A stretch of DNA of 33,657 bases from NCBI RefSeq assembly GCF_003340555.1, contig NZ_QPLJ01000035.1:1-33657 (forward strand). The letters run 5' to 3'. The position numbers were made by a program, and so were the translations under genes. A model generated the notes under the pieces. It was not told the origin of the DNA. It did no database searches and saw only the letters and a program-made list of their open reading frames with translations. Each line of letters opens with the position of its first letter. Position 1 is the stretch's first letter. Origin of the DNA: Jannaschia formosa. Lineage in GTDB: Bacteria > Pseudomonadota > Alphaproteobacteria > Rhodobacterales > Rhodobacteraceae. Shown here in pieces: positions 23,749 through 31,007 of this stretch.

Positions 23749-24738
23749 ATGCAACTTGACCGACACGCCCGTCTCTCCGTCGCGCCGATGATGGACTGGA
23801 CCGACCGCCACTGCCGCGCCTTCCATCGCGTCCTGTCGGCGAAGGCGCTTCTCTATACCGAGATGGTGACCAGCGCGGCGTTGGTGCGCGGCGGGGCGGG
23901 CCACCTGCTGGACTTCGACGCGGCCGAGCACCCCGTGGCGCTGCAACTCGGCGGTTCCGACCCGGCAGAGCTGGCGGAGGCGACGGCGATGGCGGTGGAG
24001 AGGGGCTATGCCGAGGTCAACCTGAATGTCGGCTGCCCCTCGGACCGGGTGCAGTCGGGCTGCTTCGGCGCCGTGCTGATGGAACGGCCCGCGCTGGTCG
24101 CCGACTGCCTCGGCGCGATGATCGACGCGGCTGGCGGCGTGCCGGTCACGGCGAAATGCCGGATCGGCGTGGACGACCAGGACCCGCAGACGGTGCTGCC
24201 GGACTTCCTCGCCCGGGTGCGGGACGCGGGCGTCGGGCGGGTGACCGTGCATGCCCGGAAGGCCTGGCTACAGGGGTTGAGCCCGAAGCAGAACCGGGAG
24301 GTACCGCCGCTCGATTATCCTCTGGTTCACGCGGTGAAGGCGCGCTTCCCGGAGCTGCACCTGTCGATCAACGGCGGGATCGGGTCGCTCGATGCCGTGG
24401 CCGAGCAGCTACGCGTGGTGGATGGCGTCATGGTCGGCCGCGCGGCCTATCACGATCCGGGGGCGATCCTGCTCGAGGCCGATTCCCGCATCTTCGGGAC
24501 CGCCGACCCCTGTTCCTCGCGCACCGAGGCGGCGCTGCGGATGGGGCCGCATATCGAGGCGCATCTGGCCGAAGGCGGCAAACTGGGGCAGGTGACGCGA
24601 CACATGCTGGGCCTCTTCGCCGGGCTGCCCGGCGCACGCGGCTGGCGGCGGACGCTGTCGGAGGGCGCGGCGCGGCCCGGCGCCGGGATCGAGGTGCTGC
24701 ACGCGGCGCTGGACCACGTGATGGCGGAGGCGGCCTAG
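23749..24738 (+). CDS. dusA: tRNA-dihydrouridine synthase DusA
   Basis: A 329-residue flavoenzyme that reduces uridines in the tRNA D-loop. LSVAPMMDWTDRHCRAFHRV near the N-terminus is the DusA signature. YTEMVTSAAL, VALQLGGSDP and EVNLNVGCPSDRVQSGCFGA follow, with catalytic Cys96. VTVHARKAWLQGLSPKQNRE is also DusA-specific, and INGGI and GVMVGRAAYHDP bind FMN. The ATG at 23749 is chosen over 23707 because AGGAGG lies seven bases ahead and the domain starts directly after it. Its stop codon shares a CTAG with the stop of the convergent DUF1289 gene. Confidence 0.95.
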   Translation: MQLDRHARLSVAPMMDWTDRHCRAFHRVLSAKALLYTEMVTSAALVRGGAGHLLDFDAAEHPVALQLGGSDPAELAEATAMAVERGYAEVNLNVGCPSDRVQSGCFGAVLMERPALVADCLGAMIDAAGGVPVTAKCRIGVDDQDPQTVLPDFLARVRDAGVGRVTVHARKAWLQGLSPKQNREVPPLDYPLVHAVKARFPELHLSINGGIGSLDAVAEQLRVVDGVMVGRAAYHDPGAILLEADSRIFGTADPCSSRTEAALRMGPHIEAHLAEGGKLGQVTRHMLGLFAGLPGARGWRRTLSEGAARPGAGIEVLHAALDHVMAEAA

Positions 24739-24983
24739 CCCTTCTTCAGCCGCGCCGCGCGCCCGCCACGGCGCACCCGGTGGCGCGCCTCGCGCGCGGG
24801 CAGTTCTTCCATGATCGCGCGGCGCGCGTCGGGCGTGAGGCGCGACCATTGCGCGATCTCGTCGATGGAGCGCAGGCAGCCGGTGCAGAGCCGCGTCTCG
24901 GGATGGACGACGCAGATCTTCACGCAGGGGCTCTCGATCTCGGCGCGGCGCCAGATGCGGTCGGAGGCGGGGTCCTGGGTCAA
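24735..24983 (-). CDS. Small DUF1289 cysteine-motif protein
   Basis: An 82-residue protein with the DUF1289 core ESPCVKIC...RLCTGC: four cysteines as CxxxC and CxxC, followed by [19 protein letters not shown]. The arrangement suggests a metal or iron-sulfur site, but the family function is unknown. The basic C-terminus ([12 protein letters not shown]) is characteristic of the short versions. The start is a TTG at 24983, whose last two bases begin the ruvX stop codon (TTGA). GGAG lies six bases upstream. No ATG or GTG in this frame gives a better fit. It is the third gene of a ccmI-ruvX-DUF1289 operon. Confidence 0.8.
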   Translation of the reverse strand: MTQDPASDRIWRRAEIESPCVKICVVHPETRLCTGCLRSIDEIAQWSRLTPDARRAIMEELPAREARHRVRRGGRAARLKKG

Positions 24984-25456
24984 GAAACGCTCCGGAGATG
25001 GTGCAGGCGGTCGAGCGCGCCCTGAAGGATGTAGCCCGCCGCGACGTGGTCGATGACCTCGGCCCGGCGCTTGCGCGACGCGTCGGCGGCCAGCAGTGCG
25101 CGCTCGGCGGCGACGGTGGACAGCCGCTCGTCCCAGTAGGCGATGGGCGTGTCGATGCGGCGGGCGAGGTTGCGCGCGAAGGCGCGGGAGGCCTGCACGC
25201 GCGGCCCCTCGCTGCCGTCCATGTTCAGCGGCAGGCCCAGCACGATCCCCGCGATGGCGCGCTTCGTCAGGATCGCCTCCAGCGCGACGGCATCGGCGGT
25301 GAACTTCGTGCGGCGGATCGTCTCGAGCGGCGTCGAGACGGAGCGCAGCCCGTCCGACACCGCCACGCCGATGGTCTTGGTGCCGAGGTCCAGACCGGCC
25401 AGCGCGCCCGTGGGGGGCAGGGCGGAGGCGAAAGCCTCGATGGTCTCGTGGATCAC
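24980..25456 (-). CDS. ruvX: RuvX/YqgF, putative pre-16S rRNA nuclease
   Basis: A 158-residue RNase H-fold protein. Acidic residues sit in the expected places: [16 protein letters not shown] (first Asp), [32 protein letters not shown] (Glu/Asp) and [16 protein letters not shown] (last Asp). E. coli YqgF takes part in 16S rRNA 5'-end maturation and is essential there. The start is a GTG at 25456 that overlaps the ccmI stop as GTGA. The end overlaps DUF1289 as TTGA, so the three genes are translated as a chain. Confidence 0.93.
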   Translation of the reverse strand: MIHETIEAFASALPPTGALAGLDLGTKTIGVAVSDGLRSVSTPLETIRRTKFTADAVALEAILTKRAIAGIVLGLPLNMDGSEGPRVQASRAFARNLARRIDTPIAYWDERLSTVAAERALLAADASRKRRAEVIDHVAAGYILQGALDRLHHLRSVS

Positions 25457-26652
25457 GGGGCGAGCCCCGCCCGCTCCGCCGCCCGGGCCAGAACATCCAG
25501 CGCACCGCGATCCTCGGCGAAGACCAGCTTGGCCTCCCCGTAGACGGCGGCGGCGCCGTCGGTGTCGCCGACCACGCCGTTGGCGACGATCAGCTGCGCC
25601 CATTCCTGTGGCGACCCGCCTTCGGAGGCGAGCCGCGCGGCGAGCCGGGCGCGCATGCCCTCGATCATCTCGACCCGTTCCTCGAGCGTCATCTCGCCGG
25701 CGGCCTCGATATCCTCGGCGGTGGGGCCGCGCGGGGTCGGAAGCTGCTCGACCGGCGTGGGATCGCCGGCGGCCCGGCTGATCGCCTCGATCCGGTCGTA
25801 GATGATCGGCAGCCAGGGCGCGTCTGGCGTGCTGTCGGCAAGAAGGCGGCGCCAGATCGGCCAGGCGAGGTCGGGACGCCCGCCCTGCGCATACATGCTG
25901 CCGAGGTAGAAACGCGCGAGGCCGAGGCTCGGGTCGCGGCGCAGGGCAGCCTCCAGCGCCGCCTCCGCCTCCGGCGAGACATAGCCTCCCGCGGCAAGGA
26001 TCATCAGCTCCGCCAGAACGGCATGATCCTCGGCGGTTGCGTCGTCGCCGAGGATCTCGATCACGCGCTGCTGCGCGCGCCACGCGGCCTCCATGTTGCC
26101 CAGCCCCGCCTCGGTCTGCGCGGCGAGCCGCCAGCCGCGCAGGTCGTCGGGGCGGTCCACGAGCAGGTCGCGCAGCTGCTGCGCCATATCGGAGACCTCC
26201 GGCCGGGACTCGTCGATCCGGTCAGGCACCTCGGCCTCGGCCACGGCCTGCGACGCGCGGGCGGCGCGGTTTTCCTCGATGACGGAGATCCGGGCCTGCA
26301 GCGGCATGTCGCCGTAGCCGGGGGCGCCGACGGTCAGGTAGGTCGCGGCGGTCGCGGCCAGCACCAGCACAACGGCCAGCCCCGCACCAAGCACACCGTT
26401 GCCGCGAAAGCCCGCGACGGCGCCTTGCGCGGCCTTGTCGGCGGCCAGCAGGCGGCGCGCCACCTCGGCCCGGGCGGCCTCGGCCTCGCTGTCCGACAGC
26501 GTGCCCCGCGCACGGTCGCGGTCGAGCTCCCGCAGCTGGTCGCGATAGACGGCCACATCCGGCGCCACCGACTCGGGCGGGGTGCGGAAGGCGGCGAGGA
26601 CGATGGCGGTGCAGCCGACCGTCAGGGCGGCGGCCGCGATCCAGAACAGCAT
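25453..26652 (-). CDS. ccmI: CcmI, c-type cytochrome biogenesis protein
   Basis: A 399-residue protein of the CcmI/CycH family, the chaperone that brings apocytochrome c to the haem ligation complex. The first helix is [21 protein letters not shown] cytoplasmic loop with [20 protein letters not shown] and [14 protein letters not shown] follows, which is the CcmI signature. The second helix is at about 109-130, then a periplasmic TPR domain with [18 protein letters not shown] and [19 protein letters not shown]. The ATG at 26652 has GGAGG upstream; the frame is open to 26892, but that extension has no family match. It heads the operon with ruvX. The cytochrome maturation genes ccmABCDEFGH are not in the window. 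Confidence 0.9.
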   Translation of the reverse strand: MLFWIAAAALTVGCTAIVLAAFRTPPESVAPDVAVYRDQLRELDRDRARGTLSDSEAEAARAEVARRLLAADKAAQGAVAGFRGNGVLGAGLAVVLVLAATAATYLTVGAPGYGDMPLQARISVIEENRAARASQAVAEAEVPDRIDESRPEVSDMAQQLRDLLVDRPDDLRGWRLAAQTEAGLGNMEAAWRAQQRVIEILGDDATAEDHAVLAELMILAAGGYVSPEAEAALEAALRRDPSLGLARFYLGSMYAQGGRPDLAWPIWRRLLADSTPDAPWLPIIYDRIEAISRAAGDPTPVEQLPTPRGPTAEDIEAAGEMTLEERVEMIEGMRARLAARLASEGGSPQEWAQLIVANGVVGDTDGAAAVYGEAKLVFAEDRGALDVLARAAERAGLAP

Positions 26653-26975
26653 GAGGGCCTCCGTTTCGGGCCGGACCCTAGACCGCGCGGGCGATGGCCG
26701 AAAGGGCGGATGACGAAGGCTTGAGCGCCCGGAGCGTGACGCGGACGATTCGCTCCGGACCTCCGCCCGCGCCCGTCGGAGCGGCATCGTCCGTTCCTCG
26801 GCACATCCCGGACGCATGTTTGACAGGCATCGGCAGGTTTTTGCCGTCTTAGCCGGCGCCGCGCCCCGAGGTTGACACGAAAGCCCCTTCATTTCGGGGG
26901 CTTCAAAGGCAAGAGAACCGCGGTATGATCGTGTCGTAAACGTAACGAAGCTCTCAACGAAGTTCGCGCAGCCCC
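26653..26975. other. 323-base non-coding stretch upstream of ccmI
   Basis: No convincing gene is present on either strand. It should hold the ccmI promoter and perhaps one for rightward transcription. Visible elements are an inverted repeat at 26729-26758, a 7-base-pair stem AAGCCCC (26881-26887) with GGGGCTT (26897-26903) without a T-run, two TTGACA hexamers on the plus strand (26820-26825 and 26872-26877) with no good -10 partner, and TATGAT at 26924-26929 with only a weak upstream match. Confidence 0.5.
26729..26758. repeat. Inverted repeat upstream of ccmI
   Basis: CCGGAGCG (26729-26736) is the exact reverse complement of CGCTCCGG (26751-26758), with a 14-base spacer, about 80 bases ahead of the ccmI start. 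It could be a regulator-binding dyad or an RNA stem. No T-run follows on either strand. Confidence 0.45.
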
Positions 26976-27158
26976 ATGGCCTTTGTCACGCCCCCCTCCC
27001 GTATCCGCGGCCTCTCCTTCCTCATCGGCGGGACGCTGGCTGCCGCGGTGCTCGTGGCGCTCGCGCTGATCGGCGGGGTCATCGATCTCGGGATCGGTAC
27101 GCCCGACGTCCGCATCGACGCGCCCGGCACCTCGGGCTGGCCGCAGATCGGCGACTGA
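26976..27158 (+). CDS. Possible 60-residue single-helix membrane protein
   Basis: The ORF encodes a basic start (MAFVTPPSRIRG), one hydrophobic helix (LSFLIGGTLAAAVLVALALI) and a short tail. No family was recognised. The layout would suit a small inner-membrane protein. Against it, no Shine-Dalgarno sequence precedes the ATG, and the antisense strand is open too. It lies 130 bases ahead of sodB in the same direction. Treat as a tentative gene. Confidence 0.4.
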   Translation: MAFVTPPSRIRGLSFLIGGTLAAAVLVALALIGGVIDLGIGTPDVRIDAPGTSGWPQIGD

Positions 27159-27288
27159 GCGGCCGAGCAGGCCCCGATCGACCGCCGCGACGGGCCAATC
27201 GGCGCGGGTTCGGGCCATCCCGCCGCTTGACGGCGGCCCCCTTGCGCCTCACTTCACCGTGACACAATCGAAACGACAGGGGGCCCAA

Positions 27289-27888
27289 ATGGCATTCGAC
27301 CTTCCCGATCTTCCCTACGCTCACGATGCGCTCGAATCGAAGGGCATGTCGAAGGAGACGCTGGAATATCACCACGACCTCCACCACAAGGCCTATGTCG
27401 ACAACGGCAACAAGCTGATCGCCGGCACCGAGTGGGAGGGCAAGTCCCTCGAGGAGATCATCACCGGGACCTACCAGCCCGAGGCGGTGGCCCAGAACGG
27501 GATCTTCAACAACATCAGCCAGCTCTGGAACCACAACCAGTTCTGGGAGATGATGACGCCGAACACCGTCGCCATGCCGGGCGAGCTTGAGAAGGCCATC
27601 ACGGACAGCTTCGGCTCGGTCGACAAGTTCAAGGAAGAGTTCTCGGCCGCCGGCGCGGGGCAGTTCGGCTCCGGCTGGGCTTGGCTCGTGAAGGACCGCG
27701 ATGGCGGGTTGAAGGTCACCAAGACCGAGAACGGCGTGAACCCGCTCTGCTTCGGCCAGACCGCGCTGCTTGGCTGCGACGTTTGGGAGCATTCCTACTA
27801 CATCGACTTCCGCAACAAGCGCCCGGCCTACCTGACCAACTTCCTCGACAACCTCGTCGACTGGGAGAACGTTGCCTCGCGGATGTGA
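27289..27888 (+). CDS. sodB: Superoxide dismutase, Fe type
   Basis: A 199-residue Fe/Mn-family superoxide dismutase. Metal ligands are His28 (LEYHHDLHHKAY), His82 (QLWNHNQFW), Asp164 and His168 (DVWEHSYYIDF). Gln78 in NNISQLWNH is the position of the active-site Gln in Fe enzymes, so the Fe form is favoured over Mn. No signal peptide is present, so it acts in the cytoplasm on superoxide. The ATG at 27289 follows an ACAGGGGG site; the frame is open to a GTG at 27259, but that extension is not family-like. A strong intrinsic terminator directly follows, so it is monocistronic at the 3' side. Confidence 0.95.
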   Translation: MAFDLPDLPYAHDALESKGMSKETLEYHHDLHHKAYVDNGNKLIAGTEWEGKSLEEIITGTYQPEAVAQNGIFNNISQLWNHNQFWEMMTPNTVAMPGELEKAITDSFGSVDKFKEEFSAAGAGQFGSGWAWLVKDRDGGLKVTKTENGVNPLCFGQTALLGCDVWEHSYYIDFRNKRPAYLTNFLDNLVDWENVASRM

Positions 27889-27908
27889 GCCGGTCTCTCT
27901 CAGACAGG

Positions 27909-27934
27909 AAGGGCCCCCTTGCGGGGCCCTTTTT
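27909..27934 (+). terminator. Intrinsic terminator of sodB
   Basis: AAGGGCCCC (27909-27917) pairs perfectly with GGGGCCCTT (27923-27931) around a five-base loop, and the T-run extends to 27934. It starts 21 bases after the sodB stop. This is the clearest rho-independent terminator in the window. Confidence 0.88.
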
Positions 27935-28000
27935 CGTTGATGCCGGAACGCCGCAACCGTCCCGGGCGTTCTTGTGGAAACAGCCTGCAAGGAGGACATC

Positions 28001-28225
28001 ATGGCCGAGCGACATCGCTCCCAGGACGGGAAACGGGAAACCGACGAGTTCATCGAGGACATGCCGGAGACGCCGGATCAGCAGGGCCGCTCCGGCGGGC
28101 AGGTTGCCCGCGACGTCGGCACCGAGGACAGCCTGAAGCGTGCCACCGAGCAGGGCGTGAAGGGCACGACCCGCGTGACCAAGTCCAAGGAACGCGGCGA
28201 GCGTGAGGAGGATGACGACCGATGA
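28001..28225 (+). CDS. Small highly charged hydrophilic protein
   Basis: A 74-residue protein with almost no hydrophobic residues: acidic in the first half (DEFIEDMPETPDQQG), then KRATEQGVKGTTRVTK and an acidic end (EREEDDDR). It has no Cys and no predicted fold. It is probably disordered. It has an ideal AAGGAGG site (27989-27995) and its stop overlaps the next start as ATGA. The coupling strongly supports a real gene that works with the host-attachment-type protein. No function can be assigned. Confidence 0.75.
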   Translation: MAERHRSQDGKRETDEFIEDMPETPDQQGRSGGQVARDVGTEDSLKRATEQGVKGTTRVTKSKERGEREEDDDR

Positions 28226-28677
28226 GCGGCATCCCCCACCACGCGCTGGTCGTCGTCACCGACAGTGAGAAGGCGCTGTTCCTGCGCAATCGCACCGATG
28301 CCGAGGACCCGAATCTCGACGTCATCGAAAAGGAGACGCAGCCGAATCCCCCCGACCGCGAGCAGACCGCCAACCGCCGCGGCCGCGTCCATGAAAGCGC
28401 CAGCCCCGGCGTGCGCGCCTATGACGAGACCGACTTCCACGAGCTTCAGAAGGACCGCTTCGCCGCGGACCTGGCCGACCGGCTCTACCACATGGCCCAT
28501 GCGGGCGAGTTCAAAAAGCTGATCCTCGTGGCGCCGCCGCAGGTGCTGGGCGTCGTCCGCGATGCGATGCACAAGGAGGTGGCCGACAAGCTGATCGCCA
28601 CGCTCGACAAGACGCTGACCAACCATCCCCGCCACGAGATCGAGGAGATCGTCGCAGACAGCCTGGCAGAAGCCTAG
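28222..28677 (+). CDS. Host attachment family protein (baeRF-like)
   Basis: A 151-residue cytosolic protein of the family annotated as protein required for attachment to host cells, related to archaeo-eukaryotic release factor (eRF1) middle-domain-like baeRF proteins. HHALVVVTDSEKALFLRN begins the domain. FAADLADRLYHMAHAGEFKK precedes LILVAPPQVLGVVRDAMHKE, and LDKTLTNHPRHEIEEIV closes it. The name comes from a plant-associated relative; the biochemical role is not established, and a ribosome-linked function has been proposed for baeRF domains. It is coupled to the 74-residue gene. Its TAG stop shares CTAG with the stop of the convergent LOG gene. Confidence 0.8.
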   Translation: MSGIPHHALVVVTDSEKALFLRNRTDAEDPNLDVIEKETQPNPPDREQTANRRGRVHESASPGVRAYDETDFHELQKDRFAADLADRLYHMAHAGEFKKLILVAPPQVLGVVRDAMHKEVADKLIATLDKTLTNHPRHEIEEIVADSLAEA

Positions 28678-29207
28678 GCCAGCAGATCCAGGGCGGCCCC
28701 GGCGTCCGGGGCCGTCCGCACGAAGTCCAGAAGGCTCGGATCGGCAAAGCCATCGGAGACGACCGCTCGCATCAGCGCCGAGAGCCGGTCCCAGTAACCA
28801 TCGACATTCAGGACGATAATCGGCTTGTCATGCAGGCCGAGCTGGCGCCATGTGAGCGCCTCGAAGAACTCGTCCAGCGTGCCGGCGCCGCCCGGCAGCA
28901 CGATCACCGCGTCCGCGTTCATCAGCATGACCTTCTTGCGCTCGTGCATCGTCTCGGTGACGACGAAGCGCGTCAGGTCGCGCTTGCCGACCTCCAGCTG
29001 CAGCAGGTGGGACGGGATCACGCCGAAGGTCTCGCCCCCCGACTCCTGGACGGCGCGCGCGACCCGGCCCATCAGACCGACATCCCCCGCGCCGTAGACC
29101 AGCCGCCATCCACGCGCGGCGATGCCGCGGCCTAGCGCCTCCGCAGCCTGCGCAAAAGCCGGGCGGGCGCCGTCGCGGCTGCCGCAATAGACGCAGATGG
29201 ATCGCAT
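28674..29207 (-). CDS. LOG-family nucleoside 5'-monophosphate phosphoribohydrolase
   Basis: A 177-residue Rossmann-type protein of the LOG (lonely guy) family. The start ICVYCGSRDGARPAF, then LVYGAGDVGLMGRVARA, ETMHERKKVMLMNADA and the signature LPGGAGTLDEFFEALTW contain the residues that bind the nucleotide and the catalytic Arg/Glu pair. LOG enzymes release the base from cytokinin riboside monophosphates or, in many bacteria, from AMP-like nucleotides. Which applies here is unknown. The start at 29207 has a G-rich site upstream. It converges on the host-attachment gene with a four-base overlap and diverges from the LysM gene. Confidence 0.92.
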   Translation of the reverse strand: MRSICVYCGSRDGARPAFAQAAEALGRGIAARGWRLVYGAGDVGLMGRVARAVQESGGETFGVIPSHLLQLEVGKRDLTRFVVTETMHERKKVMLMNADAVIVLPGGAGTLDEFFEALTWRQLGLHDKPIIVLNVDGYWDRLSALMRAVVSDGFADPSLLDFVRTAPDAGAALDLLA

Positions 29208-29308
29208 GAAACCCCCGTGCCGGGCCCGAACGTCGTGCTTTTGACCCAGGACCGAACCATTGATAAGGATTCGAGAAGGTCGCGCAAGCGCGCGTCAAGG
29301 GAATCACG

Positions 29309-30967
29309 ATGAACGTCAGTGCCGTTTTCGGGGGTGTGGTCGCGTCGGCGCTGGTCGTGGGCCTCATCGTGTATGGCGCCCTGACGCGCGACGCCGAATT
29401 GATCGCCGTTTCGACCTCGAAAGACGAACTGGCGACCGGAGGGCCGGCGGCGACGGATGCTGCCGTCGCGGTGACCCGCTCCGACCCCGTGGCACCCGAG
29501 ACGCCGGTCATGCCGGCCGAGCCCACGATCCGGCCGCCCGAGATGGGTGTCGTCCGCGTCGACGCGCAGGGCAGCGCGCTGGTAGCTGGCACCGGTCCCG
29601 CCTCTGCCGACGTCGTGCTGCGCCTCGACGGCTCGGTGATCGCCTCGGCTCGAACGGATGCGAGCGGCAGCTTCGTCTCCCTGTTCGACCTGCCCGCCTC
29701 GGCCGAGCCGCAGGTGCTGACGCTGGAGGCGACGACGGCGGACGGCGTGGTGACCCGCGCCGTCGAGACTGTGATCGTCGCGCCCACCTTCCCCGGCCAG
29801 TCGGGACCGGGGCGCGCGCCCGTCGCGGATCGCAGCACGCCCCGTCCCTCGGCCGGGCAGGAGGTGGCGGGACAGGTCGCGCCGGGGGTCGACAGCATCC
29901 CGACGCTGGACCCTGCCGGGTCCGACCATGTCGCACGCGCTGCGCCCGCGGACCTGACGGCGCCCGGTGGCGACGCGAGCCTCGCCGATCGGACCCGCCC
30001 GGCCGCGCCGGTCTCGGCCGCCGCCGCGCTCGCTCCCGTCGGGGAGGCGCCGGTTCCCGGCGCGGCCCCCGACCCCGTCCTGCCCGAGGCCGAGCAACTG
30101 GCCCGAGCGACCCCCGACGACCTGCCGGCGCCGGGCGCAGACGCGGCCCTGACCGATCCGAGCCGACCTGCGCCGCCGGTCGCCGCGGGCGCGCTCCGCC
30201 CCGAGCCCGGTGAGGCGCCCGTGCCCGGACCGGCACCCGCCCCGCCGACGCCCGCTGCGGACCAGCTCGCACGTGCCGCGCCATCCTCGCTCACGCCGCC
30301 GGATCCGACGGCGCCCCCCGACCGCGCCCGTGTCCCCGAGACCGCCGCCTCGGTCGCGCCTGTCGTGCCGGTCCAGCCCGGCACCGCGCCCGCCATCTCC
30401 GCCGACGGAAGCGCGCCGCTGCAGGCGCCGAGCGCGCCGCGCCTGATCCGCGCCGGCCCCGACGGCCTGTCGGTCGAGACGCCCAGCCCGGCGGACCAGC
30501 CGCAAGTCACGCAGGACCTCGGCATCGACGTGATCTCCTACGATACGGTCGGGGAGGTGCAGATCGCCGGCCGCGCAAAGCTCCGGTCCGAACTGCGCAT
30601 CTACCTCAACAACCAGCCGGTCCAGACGGTCAGGGTCGGGCCGGACGGGCAGTGGAATGCGCCGCTGTCGAACGTTGCCAGCGGGGTGTACACGCTGCGC
30701 GTCGACGAGGTCGGCGCCGACGGCAGCGTGACCGCCCGGGTCGAGACCCCGTTCCAGCGCACCGCGCCCGAGATCGCCGCCCAGGCCCGCCGTGACGGCG
30801 CCACCGCGATCACGGTGCAGCCGGGCTATACGCTCTGGGCCCTGTCCGAAGGATATTTCGGCGAGGGCATCCAGTACGTCCAGCTCTTCGAGGCCAACCG
30901 CGATCAGATCCGCGACCCGGATCTGATCTATCCCGGCCAGGTTTTCCGTCTGCCGGGAGCGGAGTAG
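29309..30967 (+). CDS. LysM-domain protein with Ala/Pro-rich repeats
   Basis: A 552-residue envelope protein. One N-terminal helix (residues 6-26, GGVVASALVVGLIVYGA) anchors or exports it. An Ig-like beta domain follows at about 85-155 (VDAQGSALVAGTGPASADVV). A long Ala/Pro-rich linker at about 206-375 is built from repeats of 56-57 residues starting LARAAP or LARATP and containing GEAPVPG. A second Ig-like domain lies at about 408-480 (VGEVQIAGRAKLRSELRIYL). A C-terminal LysM domain is at about 497-550 (VQPGYTLWALSEGYFGEGIQ, YPGQVFRLPG), which should bind peptidoglycan. The layout suggests a protein that spans the periplasm between membrane and wall. An AAGGGA site lies six bases ahead of the ATG. 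Confidence 0.87.
   Translation: MNVSAVFGGVVASALVVGLIVYGALTRDAELIAVSTSKDELATGGPAATDAAVAVTRSDPVAPETPVMPAEPTIRPPEMGVVRVDAQGSALVAGTGPASADVVLRLDGSVIASARTDASGSFVSLFDLPASAEPQVLTLEATTADGVVTRAVETVIVAPTFPGQSGPGRAPVADRSTPRPSAGQEVAGQVAPGVDSIPTLDPAGSDHVARAAPADLTAPGGDASLADRTRPAAPVSAAAALAPVGEAPVPGAAPDPVLPEAEQLARATPDDLPAPGADAALTDPSRPAPPVAAGALRPEPGEAPVPGPAPAPPTPAADQLARAAPSSLTPPDPTAPPDRARVPETAASVAPVVPVQPGTAPAISADGSAPLQAPSAPRLIRAGPDGLSVETPSPADQPQVTQDLGIDVISYDTVGEVQIAGRAKLRSELRIYLNNQPVQTVRVGPDGQWNAPLSNVASGVYTLRVDEVGADGSVTARVETPFQRTAPEIAAQARRDGATAITVQPGYTLWALSEGYFGEGIQYVQLFEANRDQIRDPDLIYPGQVFRLPGAE
29924..30430 (+). repeat. Three diverged 168-171-base repeats in the LysM gene
   Basis: Units 29924-30094, 30095-30262 and 30263 to about 30430 encode successive copies of about 56 residues. 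Each begins xLARAxPxxL or VARAAPADL. The first two share PAPG/TAPG, GDASL/ADAAL, RPAAPV/RPAPPV and GEAPVPG. The third is more diverged, and a fourth trace (RLIRAGPDGLS) follows. The array is in frame and forms the extended linker of the protein. Confidence 0.7.
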
Positions 30968-31007
30968 CGTCCCCGCGTCGACCCGAGCCTTTCCGAAAGT
31001 CTTCCTC

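Noticed and set aside
26881-26903. Intrinsic terminator upstream of the 60-residue ORF
   Set aside because: The stem is only seven base pairs with a nine-base loop and no T-run follows.
26889-27218. 109-codon minus-strand open frame opposite the 60-residue ORF
   Set aside because: Composition is shadow-like and no ribosome-binding site or family feature was seen.
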